Shown here: positions 51,425 to 60,712 of the stretch, piece by piece
Position numbering within the stretch: position 1 is the first letter of the stretch
Layout of the letters: each line of letters starts with the position of its first letter
Origin: Micromonospora tarapacensis
GTDB lineage: Bacteria; Actinomycetota; Actinomycetes; Mycobacteriales; Micromonosporaceae
DNA: 64,000 nt
Assembly (NCBI RefSeq): GCF_019697375.1
Contig: NZ_JAHCDI010000004.1
Location: 2,839,324 to 2,903,323 of the forward strand
Direction of reading: 5' to 3'
Made by a program: the position numbers and the translations under genes
The notes under the pieces: generated by a model
The model's database searches: none
Told to the model about the DNA's origin: nothing
The model's input: only the letters and a program-made list of their open reading frames with translations

Positions 51425-51948
51425 CTCGCTCCTCCTCGTCTGACCCGGTCCGCGGCGGCGGCCAGCTTCGACCGCGTGCCGCCGCGCCACACGTGACAGA
51501 TGGCCAGCGCGAGGGCATCGGCCGCGTCGGCCGGCCGGGGTGGCTCGGGCAGCCGCAGCAGCCGGGTGACCATCGCCGTCATCTGTGCCTTGTCCGCCTG
51601 ACCGGAACCGGTCACCGCCGCCTTGACCTCGCTCGGGGTGTACGTCTGCACCGGCAGCCCGGCGCGCGCCCCGGCCAGCACCGCGATCCCGCTGGCCTGG
51701 GCGGTGCCCATCACCGTACGCACGTTGTGCTGGCTGAACACCCGCTCGACGGCGACGCTGTCCGGCCGGTGCTCGGTGACCAGCTCGGCGAGCGACCGGT
51801 CCAGGTGCAGCAGGCGGGTGGGCAGCTCGTCGGCCGGGTCGGTGTGGACGACGTAGTAGGCGACCAGCGCGCAGGGCCGCCCGGGCACCCCTTCGACCAC
51901 GCCGACCCCGCACCGGGTCAGTCCAGGGTCGACGCCGAGCACCCGCAC
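51421..51948 (-). CDS. ruvC: Holliday junction resolvase RuvC
   Basis: This 175-residue RNase H-fold nuclease has the first acidic residue in [28 protein letters not shown] and the C-terminal [15 protein letters not shown] 51948 has GGAGGAGG six bases upstream and is preferred to the long open frame that runs through bdhA on the other strand. It leads the ruvC-ruvA-ruvB operon. Confidence 0.95.
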   Translation of the reverse strand: MRVLGVDPGLTRCGVGVVEGVPGRPCALVAYYVVHTDPADELPTRLLHLDRSLAELVTEHRPDSVAVERVFSQHNVRTVMGTAQASGIAVLAGARAGLPVQTYTPSEVKAAVTGSGQADKAQMTAMVTRLLRLPEPPRPADAADALALAICHVWRGGTRSKLAAAADRVRRGGAR

Positions 51949-52162
51949 GCCGCCTCCTCCCAGCCGCTGGGCAGTACGTGTGTTCGACACCCTACCGAGG
52001 CCGTCGCCACGCCGCGCTCCGGGACACGCCCGCCGGGGCGGGCCTGCTCCCACCCGATCACGTCGAACGGACCTTGGTGTCGCCGGTGCCCACCCACGGC
52101 GGTGTGAGTATGTGCCGCGACGCCATGTGCGCCCGGCCACACAGCTCGTAACTTCATGCGCC

Positions 52163-52944
52163 ATGACGGCAGAACCAGTGGCGGTCCCCCACGTCGTGAA
52201 CGTCGACCTCACCGGTCGTACCGCCCTCGTGACGGGCGGGGGCGGCGGCATCGGCCGGGCCTGCGCCCGGCGGCTGGCCGCGGCCGGCGCGAGCGTGCTG
52301 GTGGTCGACCGCAACGTGGAGGCGGCCAAGCTGGTGGCCGCCGAGACCGGCGGCCGGGCCGAGGGGTGGACCTGGCCGACCCGGCGGCGGTGGACCGGCT
52401 CGACGCGGACGTGGACATCGTGGTCAACAACGCCGGCCTGCAGCACGTCGCCCCGATCCAGGACTTTCCCGTCGAACGCTTCGAGTACATCCAGCGGGTC
52501 ATGGTGGAGGCGCCGTTCCTGGTCGTCCGACGGGCCCTGCCGCACATGTACGCGCGGGGCTGGGGCCGGATCGTCAACATCTCCTCGGTGCACGGGCTGC
52601 GCGCCTCGCCGTACAAGGCGGCGTACGTCTCGGCCAAGCACGCCCTGGAGGGGCTGTCCAAGGTGGTGGCGATGGAGGGCGCGGCGCACGGGGTCACCGC
52701 CAACTGCATCAACCCGGCGTACGTGCGCACCGCCCTGGTGGAGGGCCAGATCGCCGACCAGGCGGCCAGCCACGGCATCCCGGAGACCGAGGTGATCGAG
52801 AAGATCATGCTGGCCCGGGCGGCGATCAAGCGCCTGATCGAGCCCGAGGAGGTGGCGGAGTTGCTGGCCTACCTCTGCTCCGCACCGGCGGCGTTCATCA
52901 CCGGCGCCTCCATCGCAATCGACGGGGGCTGGACGGCGAACTAG
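52163..52944 (+). CDS. bdhA: 3-hydroxybutyrate dehydrogenase (SDR; one frame break)
   Basis: Repaired length is 260 residues, the usual size. It has [19 protein letters not shown] (NAD motif), [18 protein letters not shown], the catalytic Ser in [10 protein letters not shown], and Tyr/Lys in [11 protein letters not shown], with [15 protein letters not shown] at the end. These match 3-hydroxybutyrate dehydrogenases that oxidise 3-hydroxybutyrate to acetoacetate. The N-terminal 68 residues are in another frame; one base added at the G4 run 52363-52366 gives [16 protein letters not shown]. It is co-translated with the regulator that follows. Confidence 0.88.
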
Positions 52945-54875
52945 TGGCCACCCGCACAATGTCGGTCATGTCGTCACCGGTGGAGTTCCTGGAACTGCTC
53001 GCCCGGGAGGCGGCCGCGGTCGAGTTCGAGGGACCGTTGGTCGCCGCCCGGTCGGCCGGGCTGCCCGCCGACCGGATCGCCGAACTGGAGCAGGCGAAGA
53101 CGGTGGCGCTGCGGGTCCGGGCGCTGCTGGAGCGCCGTCGGCGCCGGGAGAGCGAACTCTCCGGCCTGTACGACACGGTGAGCGACCTGGCGGGGCTGCG
53201 CGACCTGGACGACGTGCTGCGGGCGATCGTGCACCGGGCCCGCCACCTGCTCGGCGCCGACGTCGCCTACATGACGCTCGACGACGCCGAGCGCGGCGAC
53301 ACCTACATGCGGGTGACCGACGGCTCGGTCTCCGCCCGGTTCCAGCGGCTGCGGCTGCCGATGGGCGCCGGGCTCGGCGGTCTGGTGGCCCAGTCGGGCG
53401 CACCGTACGTCACCGCGAACTATCCGCAGGACGAGCGCTTCCACCACACCCGGGAGATCGACGCCGGGGTGGGCGAGGAGGGCCTGGTGGCCATCCTCGG
53501 GGTGCCGCTGCGGCTCGGCTCCACCAGCATCGGCGTGCTCTACGCCGCGAACCGGTCGGCCCGGCCGTTCGCCCGGGAGGAGGTGGCGCTGCTGCTCTCG
53601 CTGGCCGCGCACGCCGCGGTGGCGATCGACACCGCGCGGCTGCTGACCGAGACCCGCTCGGCGCTGGAGGAACTGTCGTCGGCCAACACCACCATCCGTG
53701 CGCACAGCAGCTCGGTGGAGCGCGCCGCGGCGGCGCACGACCGGATGACCGCGCTGGTGCTGCGCGGCGGCGGGGTGGAGGACGTGGCGTCGGCGGTCAC
53801 CGAGGTGCTCGGTGGCGCACTGCTGGCGCTGGACGCCGAGGGGCGGCTGCTGGCCCGGGTCGGCGAGATCGACGAACCGGACCGGGCGGACATCGTCGAG
53901 GCGGTGGCCGCGTCCCGGACCGAGGGTCGCAGCGTACGCCGGGGCGCCATGTGGTACGCCGCCGTGGTCGCCGGCGCGGAGAACCTGGGCGCGCTGGTGT
54001 TGCGCCCGGAGGAGGAACTCGCCGACGCCGACCAGCGGATCCTGGAGCGGGCCGCGCTGGTCACCGCGTTGCTGCTGCTGTTCCGGCGTACCGTCGCCGA
54101 GGCGGAGAGCCGGGTCCGGGGCGAGTTGCTCGACGACCTGATCGCCCGGCCGCTGCGGGACACCGATGCGCTGCGCAGCCGGGCCCGCCGCCTCGGCGTG
54201 GACCTGGACGCGCCGCACGTGCTGGTGGCCGTCGGCGACGACGCCATCGCGGCGACCGGGTCGGCCCGCCAGCGGGTGCTCTCCTGGGCCACCACGTATG
54301 CCTCGACCCGGGGCGGACTGGCCGCGGCGCGCGACGGCCGGGTGGTGCTGATGCTGCCCGGGCAGGACGGCGGGGGCAGTGCCCGCGTGGTGGCCCGGGA
54401 CCTGTCACGGATCACCGGCCGGCCGGTGACCGCCGGCGCGAGCGGCCCGTCCGCCGGCCCGGCGTCGCTGGCCGCCGCCTTCCGGGAGGCGGACCGCTGC
54501 CTGACCGCGCTCGGCGCGTTGGGCCGGGCCGGCGAGGGGGCGAGCACCGCCGAGCTGGGCTTCGTCGGGCTGTTGCTGGGCGCCGTCGATGACGGTGGTG
54601 ACGCCGACGTCAGCCGGTTCCTGACCGCCACCGTCGGTCCCGTGATCGACTACGACGCCCGCCGGGGCACCGCGCTGGTGCGGACCCTGGAGGCGTATTT
54701 CGGGGTGGGCGGCAGCCTGGCCCGCGCCGCCGAGCAGCTGCACGTGCACGTCAACACGGTCACCCAACGTCTGGAGCGGGTCGGGCAGTTGCTCGGTGCC
54801 GACTGGCAGCGCCCCGATCGGGCCCTGGAGGTGCAGTTGGCACTGCGCCTGCACCGCCTGCGCACCTCCGGCTGA
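52944..54875 (+). CDS. GAF-domain PucR/CdaR-type transcriptional regulator
   Basis: This 643-residue protein has a coiled-coil-like N-terminus, a GAF sensor domain (about 80-235: [51 protein letters not shown]) and a C-terminal PucR helix-turn-helix ([35 protein letters not shown]). The GTG start shares one base with the bdhA stop, so it probably controls 3-hydroxybutyrate use. An ATG five or eight codons inside could be the true start. Confidence 0.88.
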   Translation: MATRTMSVMSSPVEFLELLAREAAAVEFEGPLVAARSAGLPADRIAELEQAKTVALRVRALLERRRRRESELSGLYDTVSDLAGLRDLDDVLRAIVHRARHLLGADVAYMTLDDAERGDTYMRVTDGSVSARFQRLRLPMGAGLGGLVAQSGAPYVTANYPQDERFHHTREIDAGVGEEGLVAILGVPLRLGSTSIGVLYAANRSARPFAREEVALLLSLAAHAAVAIDTARLLTETRSALEELSSANTTIRAHSSSVERAAAAHDRMTALVLRGGGVEDVASAVTEVLGGALLALDAEGRLLARVGEIDEPDRADIVEAVAASRTEGRSVRRGAMWYAAVVAGAENLGALVLRPEEELADADQRILERAALVTALLLLFRRTVAEAESRVRGELLDDLIARPLRDTDALRSRARRLGVDLDAPHVLVAVGDDAIAATGSARQRVLSWATTYASTRGGLAAARDGRVVLMLPGQDGGGSARVVARDLSRITGRPVTAGASGPSAGPASLAAAFREADRCLTALGALGRAGEGASTAELGFVGLLLGAVDDGGDADVSRFLTATVGPVIDYDARRGTALVRTLEAYFGVGGSLARAAEQLHVHVNTVTQRLERVGQLLGADWQRPDRALEVQLALRLHRLRTSG

Positions 54876-54909
54876 ACCGCCCGAGCGGCGGCGGGACGCG
54901 CGGCGGCGG

Positions 54910-55509
54910 TCAGCCGGCGCGGATGCCGTCCAGGACGCCGTCGACGATCTTCTCGGGGAGCGTGGTCACGTCGAGGTCGGGGTGCCAGCGCAACACCCGC
55001 TGGATGAGCATCGGGCCGGTGAGCATCGCCATGGTCACGTCGATGTCGAGGTCGGCGCGGAGTTCACCGTCCCGGACGCCGCGTTGCAGGACCTCCCGCA
55101 TCATCGCCCGACGCGGCTCGATGATGTTCTGGTAGAGCACGTAGTGCTCGGGGCTCCGGTTCGCCTCGGGCACCAGGCAGGGCATGATCCGTTCCGCCCG
55201 GGGGTCGATGGCGCGCCCGACCGCGCCGACCAGCGTGATCAGGTCGTCGCGGACGGACCGGCCGGCCGGCTGCGGCACTTTGCCCTTGAGGGTACGCAGC
55301 GCGTCGCGCAGCAGCGCGTCCTTGCCCGACCAGCGGCGGTAGATCGTGGCCTTGCCGACGCCGGCGCGGGCGGCGATCGCCTCGATCGAGATCGCCTCGA
55401 TCGTGCTGCCCTCCGCGAGAAGATCCAGCGTGGCCTCGACGATCGCCTCGTCCGCGCGGACACTCCGCGGCCGCCCGGGCGGTCGCGGAGTGTCTGCCAT
55501 GGTAGTCAT
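54910..55509 (-). CDS. TetR-family repressor of the adjacent MFS pump
   Basis: This 199-residue protein has an N-terminal helix-turn-helix (AIAARAGVGKATIYRRWSGK) and a TetR C-terminal ligand domain. It lies 19 bases after the MFS gene in the same direction. A perfect palindrome in the promoter of that gene is its likely operator. The start is 55509, with ATG 55500 almost equally good because GGGG is better spaced from it. Confidence 0.9.
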   Translation of the reverse strand: MTTMADTPRPPGRPRSVRADEAIVEATLDLLAEGSTIEAISIEAIAARAGVGKATIYRRWSGKDALLRDALRTLKGKVPQPAGRSVRDDLITLVGAVGRAIDPRAERIMPCLVPEANRSPEHYVLYQNIIEPRRAMMREVLQRGVRDGELRADLDIDVTMAMLTGPMLIQRVLRWHPDLDVTTLPEKIVDGVLDGIRAG

Positions 55510-55528
55510 GTCCCCATCGTCCCTGACG

Positions 55529-57091
55529 CTACGCGGCGCCGGCCAGCTCGGGCTCGCCGATCGGCTTCGGCACCCCGGTGCCGGACCGGCCCGGCATCCA
55601 GCGCAGGGCCACCACGATGCCGGCGGCGGCGACCAGCGCGGCCAACGTCGCCGACACGTGCATGGCCGAGACGAAGGAGTCGTTGGCCGCCGCGACCAGC
55701 TGCGGACCCGCCGGACCGAGCTGGCCCGCCGTGGCGTACGCGCCCGAGATGGACTCGCCCGCCGCCTCCCGCGCCCCCGGCGGCAGGTCGGCCAGCGCCG
55801 GGTCGATCCCGCCCCGGTAGCCGGCGGCCAGCACCGAACCGATCACCGCCACGCCGAGCGCGGCGGCCACCTGGCGGATGGTGTTGCTGACCGCGGAGCC
55901 GACACCGGCCTTCTCCCGGGGCAACGCCGACATGATCGATTCGGTTGCCGGCGGCATGATGTTGGCCATTCCCGCGCCCTGCAGGAAGAAGACGACCAGC
56001 ACCACCCAGATGGGCGTCGCGGCGTCCACGAAGGCGAAGGCGCTCAGCGCCGCCGCGGTCAGCACCAGCCCCACCGCCGAGACCGACCGGGCGCCGTACC
56101 TGCGGACCATCGCCGCGCTACGCGGGGCGAAGGCGAGCTGGGCGACCGCGAAGGGCAGGAAGAGCAGGCCGGTCTGCAACGGGCTGTAACCACGCACCAG
56201 TTGCAGGTAGAACGAGCTGAAGAACATCACCCCCATGGCGGCGAAGAAGACCAGCCCGATCATCGCCACCGGGGCGGCGAAGCGCGGCACCCGGAACAGG
56301 CGTACGTCCAGCGACGGGTGGCTGCTGCGACGCTCGTGCTCGATGAACCAGGCGAGCACCGCGACACCGCCGAGGATGGCGGCCCAGACCAGCGGTCGGC
56401 CGAAGCCGTGCTCGCCGCCGTCGATGATGCCGTAGGTCAGGGTCACCAGGCCGACCACCGAGAGCAGTACGCCGAACACGTCGACGCGGCCCGGGTCCGG
56501 ATCCCGTGATTCGGGCACCAGCAGCGCCACCAGGACCACGCCGAGCGCGACGACCGGCACGTTGATCAGGAAGACCGAGCCCCACCAGTAGTGCTCCAGC
56601 AGCAGCCCGCCGAGGACCGGCCCGATCGCCACCGCCAGCCCGACCGCACCGGCCCAGATCCCGATGGCCCGGCCTCGCTCGCGCGGGTCGAAGACGTTGG
56701 AGATGATCGACAGGGTGGCCGGCATGATGGCCGCACCGCCGACTCCCATCAGTGCGCGGGCCGCGATCAGCTGGACGGGGCTCTGCGCGTACGCCGAGAG
56801 CAGCGACGCCAGCCCGAACATCACCAGACCGATCAGCAACATCCGCCGGCGCCCGGCGCGGTCACCGAGGATGCCGAAGGTGAAAAGCAGCCCGGCGAAC
56901 ACCAGCGTGTACGAGTTGATCGACCACTCCAGCTCACCCTGGCTGGCCCCGAGACCGTGCACCGGGTCGGCGAGGGTACGCAGCGCCACGTTGAGGATGG
57001 TGTTGTCGAGGACGACCACGAGCAGGCTGATCACCAGCACCCCGAGGATCGCCCACCTCCTCGGATGTCCGGTGTCTCCGTGTGGCGACAT
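55529..57091 (-). CDS. DHA2-family (EmrB/QacA) MFS drug exporter
   Basis: This 520-residue protein has 14 helices, the loop motif GILGDRAGRRRML, the DHA2 motif C region GIWAGAVGLAVAIGPVLGG and an early acidic residue in VVVLDNTILNVALRTL, as in proton-driven drug exporters. It is first in an operon with the TetR gene. The substrate is not predictable; the family exports cationic drugs and antibiotics. Confidence 0.9.
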   Translation of the reverse strand: MSPHGDTGHPRRWAILGVLVISLLVVVLDNTILNVALRTLADPVHGLGASQGELEWSINSYTLVFAGLLFTFGILGDRAGRRRMLLIGLVMFGLASLLSAYAQSPVQLIAARALMGVGGAAIMPATLSIISNVFDPRERGRAIGIWAGAVGLAVAIGPVLGGLLLEHYWWGSVFLINVPVVALGVVLVALLVPESRDPDPGRVDVFGVLLSVVGLVTLTYGIIDGGEHGFGRPLVWAAILGGVAVLAWFIEHERRSSHPSLDVRLFRVPRFAAPVAMIGLVFFAAMGVMFFSSFYLQLVRGYSPLQTGLLFLPFAVAQLAFAPRSAAMVRRYGARSVSAVGLVLTAAALSAFAFVDAATPIWVVLVVFFLQGAGMANIMPPATESIMSALPREKAGVGSAVSNTIRQVAAALGVAVIGSVLAAGYRGGIDPALADLPPGAREAAGESISGAYATAGQLGPAGPQLVAAANDSFVSAMHVSATLAALVAAAGIVVALRWMPGRSGTGVPKPIGEPELAGAA

Positions 57092-57170
57092 CTGGTCGCT
57101 CTCCCCTCGCTCGCCACCGCAGTCTTTCGATACGGCACGGACTCGTATTCGAAGTTAGCCTAGGCCATCT

Positions 57171-57203
57171 GAATACAATACGGAACCGATCCGTATTGTA
57201 TTC
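57171..57203. promoter_or_regulatory. Operator palindrome for the TetR repressor
   Basis: A perfect 14-bp inverted repeat GAATACAATACGGA with a 5-base centre lies about 80 bases upstream of the MFS start. A weaker related site, TCGATACGG...CGTATTCGA, is at 57127-57152, between it and the gene. The AT-rich, TACG-containing symmetry is unlike the surrounding DNA and typical of TetR operators. Confidence 0.85.
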
Positions 57204-57332
57204 CACACAGTGCTCGTCACCCCGATCGGTTTCCGCTGCTCAACCCGCATGTACGTGCACCGATTAGCCGGGCACGCCGTTCAAGGGGGTAGGACAATCG
57301 GGACTAGAGGTGCTTTTACCCAAGGAGTGATC

Positions 57333-57569
57333 ATGGCACGCAGGAGAACACCGGACAGGCGGCCGGCCCTGGTTCTGGCTTTCGCGGTGGGCACGCTGGC
57401 CGGAGCGGCGGGCACGCTGACGCTGCGGCGTCGCGGTCGGCGCCGTGACGGCTTCCCGGGCGAAACCACCGGGTTCGACGAGGACACCAACCCGGCCGCC
57501 CTCGACGAGCGCTTCGGCAATCCCGCACCGGCCCCGGTCGGCGTGCCAGCAACAGTCGACCGAGGCTGA
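57333..57569 (+). CDS. Small membrane protein
   Basis: This 78-residue protein has a basic N-terminus ([11 protein letters not shown]), one helix (ALVLAFAVGTLAGAAGTLTL) and an acidic, Pro-rich tail. ATG 57333 has AAGGAG six bases upstream. It is the first of six genes for small envelope/stress proteins. The family was not recognised. Confidence 0.7.
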   Translation: MARRRTPDRRPALVLAFAVGTLAGAAGTLTLRRRGRRRDGFPGETTGFDEDTNPAALDERFGNPAPAPVGVPATVDRG

Positions 57570-57655
57570 GCGGTGGGCCCGGGAGCCTCGTCGCCGGTCA
57601 AGTCACCGGCGGTGTCCCGGGTCCTGTCCCCATCCGAGAACAGATAGGAACGGCC

Positions 57656-58087
57656 ATGGCCGACGGAACGAGTGGCGGCCCGGGTGCCGCCACCCCCGAC
57701 ACGCCGGTCGCTGAGTTGGTGCAGCGTGCCGGCGAACAGATCACCCGCCTAGTGCGCGATGAGCTGACACTGGCCCGCGCGGAGATGGCGGCGAAGGGCA
57801 GACGTGCCGGGTCCGGTGCCGGGTTGCTCGGCGGCGGCGCCATGCTGGGCCTCTATGCCGGCGGCGCGCTCGTCATCGCCGCGGTGCTGGTCCTGGGTGC
57901 GTTCATGCCAGATGCCCTCGCCGCGCTCATCGTCGGGGCCGTCCTGCTCGTTGCCGCCGCGGTTGCGGCTCGGCGCGGCAAGAAGCAGGTGACAGAGGCC
58001 ATGCCGGCCACCCCGACGGCCACCCGGGACAGCGTGCGCGCCGACGCCGAGACGATCCGCAACGCGGCGAACCGGGGGCGGTCATGA
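57656..58087 (+). CDS. Phage-holin-III-like (PF07332-type) membrane protein
   Basis: This 143-residue protein has an N-terminal helix (LVQRAGEQITRLVRDELTLA) followed by two transmembrane segments (GLLGGGAMLGLYAGGALVIA, LAALIVGAVLLVAAAVAARR). This matches the actinobacterial family annotated as phage holin/DUF1469, which occurs in chromosomal stress clusters and is not evidence of a prophage. It overlaps the next gene by four bases (ATGA). Confidence 0.8.
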   Translation: MADGTSGGPGAATPDTPVAELVQRAGEQITRLVRDELTLARAEMAAKGRRAGSGAGLLGGGAMLGLYAGGALVIAAVLVLGAFMPDALAALIVGAVLLVAAAVAARRGKKQVTEAMPATPTATRDSVRADAETIRNAANRGRS

Positions 58088-58539
58088 GTGTGGCGAACGG
58101 CAACGGCGAGCCGGAGCGGGTTCGTCAGGACATCCAGCAGACGCGTGCGAATCTCGGGGAGACCGTCGCCGCGCTGGCCGCCAAGTCCGACGTCAAGGGT
58201 CGCCTCCGCACGAAAGCCGACGGCGTCACCGACGGGCTACGGCAGCAGGTCACCGAGGCTGGGGCGACGGCGAGGACCACCGCGACCCAGATGAGCCGCG
58301 AGATGAGCCAGAAGGCGTCCCAACGGGCCACGGCCGTGACCCGGACGGCTCGCCGCGCGGCGAGTACGGCCGGCTCGGCCGTACTCGGAGACCGGAAAGC
58401 CGTCATCGCGTCGGCGCGTGGCGCGACGGCCCGCATCGGCGCCTCGGTCCGCACCACGCCTGCGCCGATCCTCACCGCCGCGGGTGCCGCCGCAGCGGCC
58501 CTCGGCCTCATGGCATACCTGCGCCGTCGGGCGAGGTGA
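58084..58539 (+). CDS. DUF3618-type protein
   Basis: This 151-residue protein carries the DUF3618 N-terminus (PERVRQDIQQTRANLGETV), then a Thr/Ala/Arg-rich helical region, a C-terminal membrane helix ([18 protein letters not shown]) and a basic tail. It is coupled to the holin-like gene before it. Function unknown; such proteins accompany holin-like proteins in actinobacterial envelope operons. Confidence 0.78.
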   Translation: MSVANGNGEPERVRQDIQQTRANLGETVAALAAKSDVKGRLRTKADGVTDGLRQQVTEAGATARTTATQMSREMSQKASQRATAVTRTARRAASTAGSAVLGDRKAVIASARGATARIGASVRTTPAPILTAAGAAAAALGLMAYLRRRAR

Positions 58540-58717
58540 CCGGTGAGCCTTCGCTCGGAGTGCCACTGTGCCTGAGCACGGTCTTCGTGATCCCGCTGCG
58601 TCGGGGACGATTGCGCCTCTTCGCCCATCGGACAAACCGCCGGCTGACGAGTACATCGGAACCGTGAGGGTAAGCGCTCCGGTGCTCGTCGCCGGCGGGC
58701 CCGAAGAGGGAGATCGA

Positions 58718-59392
58718 ATGACAACGGTTGGGGGAAGCGGCTCCCCGCCTGACAGGTCGGGCGGTGACGGAGTCGGCCAGGTCCGGCAGGAGGCCACAAA
58801 GGTCGGCCGGGAAACGGCGCAGGCGGGTGGGCAGCTCGCCCACGAGGCGGTCGAGCAGGGCAGGCAGGTGGCCGCGGAGATTCGCCACCAGGCGCGGAAC
58901 CTGGTCAGGGAGGTTTCCACGCAGGCGCGGACCCAGGCTCAGGAGCAGCAGAACCGCGCTGCTGAAAGCCTACGCACCCTCGGGGAGCAGCTTCGAACCA
59001 TGGCTGACGGCAGTGACCAGAGCGGCATGGCGACCGAGGTCGCCCGGCGGGGTGCCGACGCCGTCCAGCAGGCGGCTGGCTGGCTGGACGAGCGGGAACC
59101 CGGCGACCTGGTGCGGGAGGTACGCGACTACGCCCGGCGACATCCCGGCGCGTTCCTCGCCGGCGCCGCGATCGCCGGGTTGCTCGCCGGAAGGCTCGGC
59201 CGCGCCCTCACCGGCGGGCAGGAGGACCACGGCCAGCAGCAGGGCGCACAACAGGGTACCGCCGAGCACACCCGTCCGAGCACGGGTACCGCGCCGCAAG
59301 GACCGCAAACGCCACCCGCACCGCAGGTGCCACCCGCCGGTCGGCCCGCGCCCGTGCGTCACGGTCCAACCGGCCACGAGGTGGGGCCGTGA
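58718..59392 (+). CDS. Coiled-coil protein with C-terminal membrane helix
   Basis: This 224-residue protein has a long Gln/Ala/Glu-rich amphipathic helix (QVRQEATKVGRETAQAGGQL, AHEAVEQGRQVAAEIRHQA) resembling LEA/apolipoprotein helices, a hydrophobic segment (AFLAGAAIAGLLAGRLGRA) and a Pro/Gln-rich tail. ATG 58718 has GGGAG five bases upstream. The 3' end overlaps the next gene by four bases (GTGA). Confidence 0.72.
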   Translation: MTTVGGSGSPPDRSGGDGVGQVRQEATKVGRETAQAGGQLAHEAVEQGRQVAAEIRHQARNLVREVSTQARTQAQEQQNRAAESLRTLGEQLRTMADGSDQSGMATEVARRGADAVQQAAGWLDEREPGDLVREVRDYARRHPGAFLAGAAIAGLLAGRLGRALTGGQEDHGQQQGAQQGTAEHTRPSTGTAPQGPQTPPAPQVPPAGRPAPVRHGPTGHEVGP

Positions 59393-59790
59393 GTACGCCC
59401 GCGGGCGGTGGTGCCGACCGGGCGCAGGCATCCATCGGTGAACTGCTGACCGACGTCAGCCGCAACTTCTCCGCCCTGTTGCGCAAAGAGGTCGATCTGG
59501 CCAAGGCCGAGCTGCGCCAGGAGGCCCTCAGCTTCGGCAGCGCGGCGGGGATGTTCGCCGCAGCCGCGATCGCCGGCCTGCTCACCCTGCTGTTCCTGTC
59601 GCATGCCCTCTGGTGGGGCCTGTCCAACGTGATGGACCAGGGCTGGGCCGCGCTCATCGTCGCCGTGATCTGGGCCGTCATCGGCGCCATGCTCACATCC
59701 CGGGCCCGCAAGCAGCTACGCACCATAAATCCCCTTCCGCGCACCAGACAGACGGCGCAGGAGATACCCGACGCGGTGAGGGGCCGCTGA
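59389..59790 (+). CDS. Phage-holin-III-like membrane protein, second copy
   Basis: This 133-residue protein has the family N-terminus (SIGELLTDVSRNFSALLRKE, VDLAKAELRQEA) and two membrane helices (GMFAAAAIAGLLTLLFLSHA, AALIVAVIWAVIGAML). It is a paralogue of the gene at 57656. The GTG start overlaps the preceding stop. Confidence 0.8.
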   Translation: MSTPAGGGADRAQASIGELLTDVSRNFSALLRKEVDLAKAELRQEALSFGSAAGMFAAAAIAGLLTLLFLSHALWWGLSNVMDQGWAALIVAVIWAVIGAMLTSRARKQLRTINPLPRTRQTAQEIPDAVRGR

Positions 59791-59806
59791 GCCGAAGGGA
59801 GCCAAC

Positions 59807-60505
59807 ATGTCCAGCGATCCGGAACAGATCCGGCACGACATCGAGCACACCCGAGCCGAGCTGAGCCACGACGTTGACGCGCTGACCGACAAGGTGAACC
59901 CGCGCCGAATCGCCAGCGTCCCGGTGAACCGCGCCCGCGGCCGGCTCAGCCGCGTCGTCGACAGGGTGATGGGGACCGCGAGGGACACCCGGGACGCTGC
60001 GGTGTACCAGGCCCACGACGTCGGCAACCGCGTCTCGGACACCGTGCATCAGGGAACCGACGCCGTGACGAACGCGGCTCACCAGACCTCGAACGCCGTG
60101 ACCGATGCGGCGCACCAGACCTCGGACGCCGTGTCGGCGGCCGGGCACCGTGGGCAGTCGCTCACCCACGCCTCGCGGGAACGGGCCGAAGGCAACCCGC
60201 TCGCCGCCGGGGTCATCGCCTTCGGGGTGGGCATGCTCGCCTCCGGCCTCCTGCCACCGAGCAGGAAGGAGCAGCACCTCGCCGAGCGCGCCAAGCACGA
60301 GGCCATGGAGCACGCCGACCAGGTGAACCAGAAGGCCGGTGACATGATGCACCAGGTCCAGGACAACCTACGCGAACCTGTGCAGCAGGCGTCGGAGGCG
60401 GTCAAGTCCACCGCCTCGCGCGGTGCCGCCGTGGTGCGCGACACGGGCACCGAGCAGGCCCAGCACGTACGCGACGACGCGCGTCAGGCGACCCAACGGT
60501 CGTAG
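59807..60505 (+). CDS. DUF3618-type protein with 11-residue repeats
   Basis: This 232-residue protein has the DUF3618 start (PEQIRHDIEHTRAELSHDVD), then repeated TDAVTNAAHQTSNAVTDAAH units, a membrane helix (LAAGVIAFGVGMLASGLLPP) and a Glu/Gln-rich helix. The repeats resemble LEA-type amphipathic helices, suggesting membrane protection under stress. It is the last gene before a strong terminator. Confidence 0.78.
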   Translation: MSSDPEQIRHDIEHTRAELSHDVDALTDKVNPRRIASVPVNRARGRLSRVVDRVMGTARDTRDAAVYQAHDVGNRVSDTVHQGTDAVTNAAHQTSNAVTDAAHQTSDAVSAAGHRGQSLTHASRERAEGNPLAAGVIAFGVGMLASGLLPPSRKEQHLAERAKHEAMEHADQVNQKAGDMMHQVQDNLREPVQQASEAVKSTASRGAAVVRDTGTEQAQHVRDDARQATQRS

Positions 60506-60584
60506 GACCGGCGTCGCACGGCGCCCATCGCCGGAAGGTCCTCGTGCACGAGGCGCAGAGACCGCCTGGACGCAATTTCGGAGC

Positions 60585-60626
60585 ACCTCGTCCGCCCCGG
60601 GTCAGCTGACCCGGGGCGGACGAGGT
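60585..60626 (+). terminator. 42-bp perfect palindrome, terminator after the small-protein operon
   Basis: Every base of 60585-60626 is self-complementary (ACCTCGTCCGCCCCGGGTCA and its complement meeting at GC), followed by TTG. It lies between the last DUF3618 gene and the band-7 gene. Confidence 0.85.
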
Positions 60627-60712
60627 TGTGGTCGCATCGCCGGCGTCGGCGTGGGCTTGCCATGCTCGGCTAGCTTGATCCACACCGCGTCATTTGGAAA
60701 GGTGTCGAGCAC

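Noticed and set aside
52163..52944. bdhA as a true pseudogene
   Set aside because: Only one base is missing at a G-run, both halves are fully conserved and the repaired length is exactly the family length.
57656..59790. Prophage remnant suggested by two holin-like genes
   Set aside because: No lysin, capsid, integrase or attachment sites are near. This family is common in chromosomal actinobacterial stress clusters.
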